A DNA stretch of 64,000 bases from Argonema antarcticum A004/B2. GTDB lineage: Bacteria; Cyanobacteriota; Cyanobacteriia; Cyanobacteriales; Aerosakkonemataceae. The notes below the pieces were generated by a model. That model was not told the DNA's origin, made no database searches, and saw only the letters and a list, made by a program, of their open reading frames with translations. Positions 57,447 through 64,000 of the stretch are shown piece after piece (position 1 is the first letter of the stretch; each line of letters starts with the position of its first letter). The translations under genes and the position numbers were made by a program. The DNA lies in contig NZ_JAIQZN010000003.1 in the NCBI RefSeq assembly GCF_023333585.1, positions 6,954-70,953 of the forward strand. Reading direction: 5' to 3'.

Positions 57447-60233
57447 ATGCTTGGATCTTTATCTTTTTTACCTCGGTTATCACCAGTGTTTTTATACAGC
57501 AATAAAGTGGGATTAATCCAGATTCAAGACTATCGTAAACGGAGCGTATTGATGCGAAAAGTGATTGACCGCATCTGGAACTCTCTGGAGATGAAAGTGG
57601 GAGCGGCATCAGGGTCGCCCCTACTCCAGACAGCGGTGGATGAGGTTGGCAACCTACTGCATCTGGATCGTTGTAGTTTTTTGTGGTATTACCCTCACAC
57701 ACAAAGGGTTCAATTGGTTTACGAGCAGGTTCGCGGCAATCAAGAACCTATGCAATGGGCGTATGATGGGTTAGAAATGTTTCGATCGGCAGCAAGTGTC
57801 CTAGCCCAAGGGCAATTGGTAGTCAGCAGCGGCACCGAACCAAGAACAGGAGCCTTTGGTGCTATTTCGCGATCGCTCACCCAATTGCCGATTTTCCAAC
57901 ATCAGAAAAACAAGCTTCAGCACAGTAGAACAGAGGTTATTTCTGGCCCAGGGGTGCAGCCAGATATCGCCAAGCTATTAGTTCCAGTCTGTCGAAGTAG
58001 CGCCGAAGAAACATCCCTACAGGAAAGTAGGATAGGACTGATGGCCTGTTTGCGGTCAAGGCCCCGCAATTGGTCGCCAGATGAAATAGAAATAGCGCAG
58101 TTAGTCGCCCAACAGCTCGATATCGGCATCCGCCAGACAAAACTTTACGAGCAAAGCCAGAAACAGGCACAGCGAGAGAAACTGATTAACCAAATTACTA
58201 GCCAAACGCGCCAAAGCTTAGATCTAGAAACAATTTTAACTTCTGCGATCGCGCAACTGTTGGATGCCTTAGAAGTAGACCGCTGTCTGGTTCATTTGGT
58301 AGAAGACTGTCGCGAACAAGATCTGGGAAGTAAAGGAGAATGCTCTATTTCCTCCAAATCTCAAATTTTCTGGGAGACAGCCCATCGAACCGCATATCGA
58401 CGCCAACATTTGTATGAAGTTTGTCGAGAACCATTTCCTCGGACTATAGATGATTTCGATACCCACGGGCCGATTACCCAGTGGGTAATTAAATATCGTC
58501 AAACAGTTATCATTCCCGATATTACTCAAGATCCCCGCATTGGAGCCCAAAACGAAGAATACAAAAAAGCTCAGATCAACTCTTCTTTAGTTGTACCAGT
58601 GCAGGCTAATAACGTACTGCACGCCATTCTTTATCTAAATCAATGTGCCTACAATCGATATTGGTCTAAAAACGATCGAGAATTAGCCGAAGCAGTTGGC
58701 AACCAGCTAGCTATTTCGATCCAACAAGCTTGTCTGTATGCCCAAACTCGCGCCTCAATGGAACGAGAATCGCTCCTGCGGTTAATCAGCGATCAAATTC
58801 GCGGCACTCTAGATTTAAAAACAATCTTACAGACAGCTGTGCGCGAGGTGCAAAGCTTACTAAAAACAGACCGGGCAGCGATTTATCAATTTACGGAAGA
58901 TTCCCAAGGTGAGGTGGTGGTAGAACAGACAACGGGCAAGTGCGTTTCGATTATGGGGGAAATGAGTCAAAGAAGTTGCTTTGTCACCAAGTCTGCCTAT
59001 CAATACCTGGGAGAACGGGTACAGGCTATCAACGATGTATTTAATGCGGACTTAGATGATGGCAATATTGCTTTATTGCAGGAGTTGCAAGTGCGAGCTA
59101 CGCTGGTTGTGCCTATACCTAAAACTGAAGAATTAGGAGAGTTATTAAGTGAGAAAGAAGGAGAAAATCTACATCCAAATTCTCCTTCTCGTTCTGTTTG
59201 GGGATTGCTGATTGTCCACGAATGCGAAAGGCCCAGAGTTTGGCAGGAGTCAGAGGTTGAGTTACTGCAACAGCTGGCAATTCAGGTGGCGATCGCAATT
59301 CAGCAAGCCGAACTGTACGAACAAGCCCGCACCAGCGCCACAGCTGCCCAAACCAAAGCTGAAGCCCTAGAAAAAGCTATATACGACCTCCAGCAGACTC
59401 AAGCACAATTAATTCAGACCGAAAAAATGTCTAGCCTCGGTCAGCTGGTGGCAGGTGTGGCCCATGAAATCAACAATCCGGTCAATTTTATCTACGGCAA
59501 CTTGACCTACGCAAACAGATATACTCAAGACTTGCTAAAGCTAGTGAGTTTGTATCAAGAGTTATATCCCGAACCTAGCCCCGAAATCTTGGAGTGTGCT
59601 GACGATATTGACTTGGAATTTCTGATCGAAGATTTTCCCAAAATTTTGTCCTCGATGGAAGTAGGGGCCGATCGCATCCGTCAAATTGTCCTCTCTTTGC
59701 GGAATTTCTCGCGACTCGATCAAGCAGAAATGAAGCCAGTCGATATTCACGAAGGCATTGACAACACGCTGTTAATCTTGCAAAACCGCCTCAAAACCAA
59801 CGGAGGGCGTACCCAGGTTGAAATTATTAAAGAGTATGGTGACCTGCCTTTGGTGGAGTGCTACGCGGGACAGCTCAATCAAGTTTTTATGAACCTTTTG
59901 AGCAATGCGATCGATGCAGTCGAAGAGTTTGCAGTCAATGGAAACGCAACTGAGACTCCTCAGATTCGGATTCGCACCGAAATGTTGCAACCCGACTTGA
60001 TCACGGTGCGGATTGCCGATAACGGGCCTGGAATGACAAATTCAGTGAGGATGCGACTTTTTGACGCTTTCTTCACCACCAAGCCGGTAGGACGGGGTAC
60101 AGGACTGGGTTTGTCGATTAGCTATCAGATTGTCGTGGAAAAACACAAAGGGGCGTTCTGGTGCGAGTCAGAACCGGGAAAAGGAGCTGAGTTCTTTCTT
60201 GAGATTCCGGTGCGCCCATACGATCGGCCCTAA
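57447..60233 (+). CDS. Multi-GAF histidine kinase
   Basis: The product is 928 residues from ATG 57447, favoured by a GAGG site eight bases upstream; ATG 57429 and 57552 are alternatives. Three GAF-like domains (about 50-215, 255-440, 450-640; 'VQLVYEQVRGNQEPMQWAYD', 'SSLVVPVQANNVLHAILYLN', 'ATLVVPIPKTEELGELLSEK') are followed by a coiled coil, HisKA with H673 ('GVAHEINNPVNF') and HATPase_c ('MNLLSNAIDAVEEF', 'GTGLGLSISYQIVVEKHKG'). The third GAF has 'IVHECERPRVW' instead of a bilin-binding Cys-His. There is no receiver. The kinase half is paralogous to that of the upstream gene. Confidence 0.9.
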   Translation: MLGSLSFLPRLSPVFLYSNKVGLIQIQDYRKRSVLMRKVIDRIWNSLEMKVGAASGSPLLQTAVDEVGNLLHLDRCSFLWYYPHTQRVQLVYEQVRGNQEPMQWAYDGLEMFRSAASVLAQGQLVVSSGTEPRTGAFGAISRSLTQLPIFQHQKNKLQHSRTEVISGPGVQPDIAKLLVPVCRSSAEETSLQESRIGLMACLRSRPRNWSPDEIEIAQLVAQQLDIGIRQTKLYEQSQKQAQREKLINQITSQTRQSLDLETILTSAIAQLLDALEVDRCLVHLVEDCREQDLGSKGECSISSKSQIFWETAHRTAYRRQHLYEVCREPFPRTIDDFDTHGPITQWVIKYRQTVIIPDITQDPRIGAQNEEYKKAQINSSLVVPVQANNVLHAILYLNQCAYNRYWSKNDRELAEAVGNQLAISIQQACLYAQTRASMERESLLRLISDQIRGTLDLKTILQTAVREVQSLLKTDRAAIYQFTEDSQGEVVVEQTTGKCVSIMGEMSQRSCFVTKSAYQYLGERVQAINDVFNADLDDGNIALLQELQVRATLVVPIPKTEELGELLSEKEGENLHPNSPSRSVWGLLIVHECERPRVWQESEVELLQQLAIQVAIAIQQAELYEQARTSATAAQTKAEALEKAIYDLQQTQAQLIQTEKMSSLGQLVAGVAHEINNPVNFIYGNLTYANRYTQDLLKLVSLYQELYPEPSPEILECADDIDLEFLIEDFPKILSSMEVGADRIRQIVLSLRNFSRLDQAEMKPVDIHEGIDNTLLILQNRLKTNGGRTQVEIIKEYGDLPLVECYAGQLNQVFMNLLSNAIDAVEEFAVNGNATETPQIRIRTEMLQPDLITVRIADNGPGMTNSVRMRLFDAFFTTKPVGRGTGLGLSISYQIVVEKHKGAFWCESEPGKGAEFFLEIPVRPYDRP

Positions 60234-60920
60234 TTTGGATCGCTATGAGCTTCGAGCGCATCCCCCGTAGGATGGATGTTGGATGTCGATCGCGCCCAAA
60301 AAATCGACTTAATGTTATACTGTTCACGATCTCAAACTGAGCTTTTTTACTCCAGTAGGAGCGGCAAGCTTTCCGGTGCGGATGCCTTTACTATTCCTTA
60401 AGAGATCTTTGGGTTCTAAGCTGCTACGCATCTAAAATGACCGTCAGTTTTTCCGATCTTCTTGTGGGATGGGCATCCTGCCCGTCTTTGTATTGGATTT
60501 AGATGCGTAATAGCTTACCAACAAATTATCCTGGGAATGCTTCGCCCCGGAGCCTGCTAGTGCAAAGTCTCATAATATATTGAGGCGCATTTTGTTGTGT
60601 TTTGAAACACAAATTTTTGGTGACTATAATCACCATCAAAGGATGTTAGCTTAACAGATCTTTATCCCCGATCGTAAAATATACTTGTTCATATTGCTTC
60701 TTTGTCGAGTCGTTACACATTTGAGGTTAGCGTTTAACAAACAAGCAATCTGTAGCACAGCGTAAACAACCCACCGATAATCGGAGTACCCATATAGCGG
60801 GGGCTTTTAAGAAGCCCTAGTTTATCAGACACAGGTAGAGATACCTACGTTAGTGATGAAATTAAACTATAAAAAAGCAGAGTAAAAATAAAATCTGCCA
60901 TACTTAGGCTGCCGGAAAAA
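60234..60920. other. Long spacer with MITE
   Basis: The spacer of 687 bases between the kinase and the GGDEF-EAL gene has no gene on either strand. It contains the MITE at 60417-60517 and a 'GAATGCTTCGCCCC' copy of the 'GGGCGAAGCATT' repeat (60536-60549). The last 150 bases, AT-rich, probably hold the promoter of the next gene. Confidence 0.5.
60417..60517. repeat. MITE-like element, 101 bp
   Basis: TAAGCTGCTACGCATCTAAA (60417-60436) and TTTAGATGCGTAATAGCTTA (60498-60517) are inverted repeats with only two mismatches in 20. The core holds a small hairpin GGGCA-TCC-TGCCC (60471-60483). There is no coding capacity. Confidence 0.75.
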
Positions 60921-63566
60921 ATGACCCACAGCGATCGCTCACCAGAAGAACAGCGACAAAGCGATGAAACCTATCGCTTTCTAATGAACCACATCAAAGA
61001 AGCGATATTCCAGACAGACGCCAATGGATTCTGGACATTTCTCAATCCTGCCTGGGCAGAAATTACCGGATTCACAGTTGCAGAAACACTCGGCAAAAGT
61101 ATTATAGATTACATTTATTATGATGACAAAGAACGGAATATAGAAATATTTAAGAGCCTAATTGAACGCCAAAAAGAAGACAGCCGACATAAGATTCGAT
61201 ACATAACTAAAAATGGCGGTTTTCGTTGGATTGAAGTTTATGCGCGATTAACAGTCGATCGCAACGGTGCTATTATAGGCATATCCGGCTCTCTGAACGA
61301 TATCACCTCTAGCAAACTGGCAGTAGAAGCTCTGACGCGCCTTACCGCGCTCGTAGAAGCGACCGCTGACATCGTTGGTACAGCCGACAAAGAAGGACGG
61401 ACTTTTTACATCAATTCCCCAGGGCGTCGCTTGCTGGGAATTGGTGCAGAAGAAGATATTTCAACCATAAACATCGCCAGCTTTCACCCTGAATGGGCGG
61501 CTAAAGTGGTTTTAGAGGAGGGTATTCCACACGCTATCCAACATGGGGTTTGGAGTGGCGAAACAGCGCTTTTGAGCCGTGATGGCCGACAAATTCCGCT
61601 CAGTCAGCTAATTATCGCGCACAAACAGTCCGATGGAAGCGTTGAATATCTTTCCACCATTGGTCGCGATTTAAGCGATCGCAAACAAGTCGAAGATATC
61701 CTCACACAGCTTAACGCAAAATTAGAAATAAAAGTTCTAGAGCGGACAGCGGAATTAAGGAAAGCCCTAGACCAATTGCAGAGCGAGATTGCCGATCGTA
61801 ACAAAGCAGAAAAAGAATTAGAAAAATCGCTTTCTCTCCAGCAAGCAGCACTGGAATCCACTGCTGATGGAATTCTTGTGGTGAACAAAAACAGAAAGAT
61901 TGTCGGGTTTAATCAAAAATTTGTCCAAATGTGGCGGATTCCTCAATCTATCCTAGCCGATGAGAATGATGAAGAAGTAGTGTCGTTTGTCTTGCATCAG
62001 CTAAAAACTTCGGAAAATTTTATCACAAAAGTAAATGAACTGTACGCCACTCCAGAAACAGAATTTTGGGACATTTTGGAATTTAAAGATGGGAGAATTT
62101 TTGAGCGCTATTCTCAGCCTCAGCGCCTTGGAAAAGAAATCGTTGGCCGAGTTTGGAGCTTTCGGGATATCACCGAGCGTCGGATGGCAGAACAAACAAT
62201 TCGCTATCAAGCTTTACACGACCTTTTAACAGATTTGCCCAACCGGATACTGTTCAACGAGCGGCTATCAGCGGCATTGTCAAATGCACGTGAAAGGCAA
62301 GGAATGCTCGCTGTGATGTTTTTAGATTTAGATCGTTTTAAGACAATCAACGATACACTAGGTCACGTTTTTGGGGATCAGTTGTTGCAAATAGTTGCTG
62401 AACGACTCACCAATTGTCTGTGGCAGCACGATACAGTTGCTCGTTGGGGAGGGGATGAATTCACCCTGCTGCTACCCCAAATCACTTGTGCAGAAGATGC
62501 TGGTAGGATCGCCAAAATAATTCTAGATGCTCTTAAGCAGCCTTTTAATATAGAAGGGCACCAACTTTATATCAGCAGCAGTATTGGCATTGCTTTCTAT
62601 CCTTATGATGGCGAAGATGCCGAAACACTTATAAGAAACGCAGACGTTGCCCTATACCGTGCTAAAGAACAGGGTCGCAATAATTACCAGTTTTACAAAG
62701 CGGCGATGAACTCTCAAGCTTCCGAGTTGTTGATCCTAGAAAACAAGCTGCACCAAGCTTTAGAAAAGGGAGAATTTGTCGTCTACTACCAACCTCAAGT
62801 TCATACTACCACTGGCAAAATTACCGAAATGGAGGCTTTAGTACGTTGGCAACATCCTGAGTTGGGGCTGATTTCTCCAGCCAAATTTATCCCGTTAGCT
62901 GAGGAAAACGGACTGATTTTACCCATCGGCGAATGGGTGCTGCGAACTGCCTGCGCCCAAAATAAAGTTTGGCATGACGCGGGTTTCCCATCGTTATGCG
63001 TAGCGGTTAACCTTTCTGCCCGCCAGTTTCAACAACCAAATCTTGTGGAAATGGTGGCGCGAGTTTTGTCAGAAACAGGGCTCTCGCCCTGCTTTTTGGA
63101 GTTAGAAATCACTGAAAGCATTGCTATGCAAAATTTGGATTTTACTAGGGCAATCTTGAAAGACTTGCATAGTATGGGTGTCTCTATTTCTATGGATGAT
63201 TTTGGCACTGGATATTCTTCGTTGAGCTATCTCAAAAAGTTCCCGCTTGATAAGCTAAAAATTGACCAATCTTTTGTGCGGGAATTGACAACTGACCCGA
63301 ATGATGGTGCGATTATTAATGCGATCGCAGCTTTGGCAAAAGTATTGAATCTCAAGATGGTGGCAGAAGGGGTGGAAACAGAAGATCAAAGAGATTTTTT
63401 ACAAAGTCTGCAATGCGAATATATGCAGGGTTATTTGTTCAGTCGGCCCTTATCGGCTCAGGATGCAACCCAAATTCTCCAAAAGTCTTGGCCGATTACA
63501 GTCAAACCTTTTGCCAGCTATTGTTATCTTTGTCCCAACAAGGGAGCTAAGCTCTCACAGATCTAA
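60921..63566 (+). CDS. PAS-GGDEF-EAL cyclic-di-GMP protein
   Basis: The product is 881 residues and soluble. PAS (about 15-130, ends 'GSLNDITSSKLAVEA'), PAS (140-255), coiled coil, and a degenerate PAS (305-420) are followed by GGDEF with an intact motif at 510-514 ('ARWGGDEFTLLLP') and EAL starting at 'EALVRW' (638-643), with 'ELEITESI', 'MDDFGTGYSSLSYLK' and 'KIDQSFV' intact. The inhibitory RxxD site before GGDEF is changed to 'WQHD', so product inhibition may be lost. Both making and breaking of c-di-GMP are possible. In cyanobacteria c-di-GMP affects motility, aggregation and cell size. It has no close operon partner. Confidence 0.93.
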   Translation: MTHSDRSPEEQRQSDETYRFLMNHIKEAIFQTDANGFWTFLNPAWAEITGFTVAETLGKSIIDYIYYDDKERNIEIFKSLIERQKEDSRHKIRYITKNGGFRWIEVYARLTVDRNGAIIGISGSLNDITSSKLAVEALTRLTALVEATADIVGTADKEGRTFYINSPGRRLLGIGAEEDISTINIASFHPEWAAKVVLEEGIPHAIQHGVWSGETALLSRDGRQIPLSQLIIAHKQSDGSVEYLSTIGRDLSDRKQVEDILTQLNAKLEIKVLERTAELRKALDQLQSEIADRNKAEKELEKSLSLQQAALESTADGILVVNKNRKIVGFNQKFVQMWRIPQSILADENDEEVVSFVLHQLKTSENFITKVNELYATPETEFWDILEFKDGRIFERYSQPQRLGKEIVGRVWSFRDITERRMAEQTIRYQALHDLLTDLPNRILFNERLSAALSNARERQGMLAVMFLDLDRFKTINDTLGHVFGDQLLQIVAERLTNCLWQHDTVARWGGDEFTLLLPQITCAEDAGRIAKIILDALKQPFNIEGHQLYISSSIGIAFYPYDGEDAETLIRNADVALYRAKEQGRNNYQFYKAAMNSQASELLILENKLHQALEKGEFVVYYQPQVHTTTGKITEMEALVRWQHPELGLISPAKFIPLAEENGLILPIGEWVLRTACAQNKVWHDAGFPSLCVAVNLSARQFQQPNLVEMVARVLSETGLSPCFLELEITESIAMQNLDFTRAILKDLHSMGVSISMDDFGTGYSSLSYLKKFPLDKLKIDQSFVRELTTDPNDGAIINAIAALAKVLNLKMVAEGVETEDQRDFLQSLQCEYMQGYLFSRPLSAQDATQILQKSWPITVKPFASYCYLCPNKGAKLSQI

Positions 63567-63693
63567 GGCAGAGGGGCTAGGGGAATTTTAGATTTTAGAT
63601 TTTAGATTTTAGATTTTAGATTTTTTTTCACCAGTTTTTCACATTTATTTCCTAGACTGAAAAAAGTCATAAATATTCAGGGAATAGATTGTC
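63567..63693. repeat. AT-rich tandem repeats
   Basis: Six tandem copies of 'TTTTAGA' fill 63585-63622, preceded by a 'GGGGCTAGGGG' unit. No gene is seen. Confidence 0.75.
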
Positions 63694-63915
63694 ATGGAAA
63701 TCCAGCTTTATCTGGTTCCTCACACCATTTCGGAACTTTTCGTTAAAGTCAGTAAGTCTGGAAAGATGAGTGCGATCGAGTATTACAAGCTGTTGGCTAC
63801 ACTGGCAACGAATTCGCTCAACGAAGATGACAATCGCTCTATCAAAAGACTGCTTCACGCCGTGCGTAGAGGATGGGTGCAAGTTGTGGGTATAGATGCG
63901 ACTATTGAGAACTAA
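63694..63915 (+). CDS. Small conserved protein, unknown function
   Basis: The product is 73 residues. It starts 'MEIQLYLVPHTISELFVKVS' and has 'KSGKMSAIEYYKLLATLATN' and 'RSIKRLLHAVRRGWVQVV'. The sequence is helical, soluble and free of cysteine. Similar short proteins are found in cyanobacteria, from memory, with no function assigned. The last 85 bases of the window after it hold no gene. Confidence 0.6.
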   Translation: MEIQLYLVPHTISELFVKVSKSGKMSAIEYYKLLATLATNSLNEDDNRSIKRLLHAVRRGWVQVVGIDATIEN

Positions 63916-64000
63916 TAATGTTGTAAAAGCTACTATATGTGAGGCCCGATCGCAAATTTAAACTTACTACTCCCTTCTCGATGGAAGATTATGTATAGTG

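Overview
The window reads as chromosomal DNA of a filamentous, non-heterocystous cyanobacterium of the Oscillatoria/Microcoleus type. This is inference from gene content: a full-length kaiA with kaiB and kaiC, CP12, a CpcS-type phycobiliprotein lyase, a cyanobacterial Hfq, a fused ThiD2-ThiE, many GCGATCGC (HIP1) octamers, and spacers packed with short tandem or inverted repeats. No rRNA, tRNA, CRISPR array or complete insertion sequence was found.

Layout. 1-3 kb: start of a multi-HAMP signalling protein, a MITE-like element, a ComFB-type protein, an M23 peptidase and hfq, all on the minus strand; hfq is divergent from dapF. 4.2-5.7 kb: a decayed fragment, then an overlapping pair encoding a Thg1-like polymerase and a polynucleotide-kinase-like P-loop protein. 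5.8-11 kb: an exported beta-helix/SPOR protein, thiDE-thiS and a DUF1517 protein. 11.6-16.3 kb: a polyamine-type ABC transporter (potA, an unknown gene, potD, potB, potC). 16.6-21.1 kb: PBP2, a VanY-like carboxypeptidase, an AEC transporter and a phosphoribosyltransferase. 21.2-26.3 kb is the most accessory part: a STAND/NB-ARC ATPase, divergent from four adjacent genes for exported proteins, then a broken VapBC-like locus and an intact RelBE/ParE-like locus. 26.4-33.8 kb: a GPH-type symporter, a large PAS/GAF histidine kinase, a HEAT-repeat protein, cpcS and an unknown gene. 34-38.8 kb: a Gld-like ABC export module with a DUF4340 protein. 38.8-46.1 kb: a hybrid kinase with CBS-like and receiver-like domains, divergent from kaiA-kaiB-kaiC. 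46-55 kb: trmB, a metallophosphoesterase, a TPR-like protein, a FIST protein, cp12, DUF3177, a small conserved protein and glmM. 55-64 kb: two paralogous histidine kinases, a PAS-GGDEF-EAL protein and a small conserved protein.

How the genes work together. The kai genes form a complete oscillator, and the neighbouring hybrid kinase could be an input or output partner. Several genes belong to nucleotide-second-messenger or two-component signalling (HAMP, ComFB, FIST, three histidine kinases, GGDEF-EAL). Cell-wall genes recur (dapF, M23, PBP2, VanY, glmM). The best candidates for something undescribed are the exported-protein cluster beside the STAND ATPase (22.9-25.3 kb), the kinase/Thg1-like pair (4.5-5.7 kb) and the clock-side hybrid kinase. 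A second theme is that the dispersed spacer repeats have run into coding sequence at several places and are translated there.
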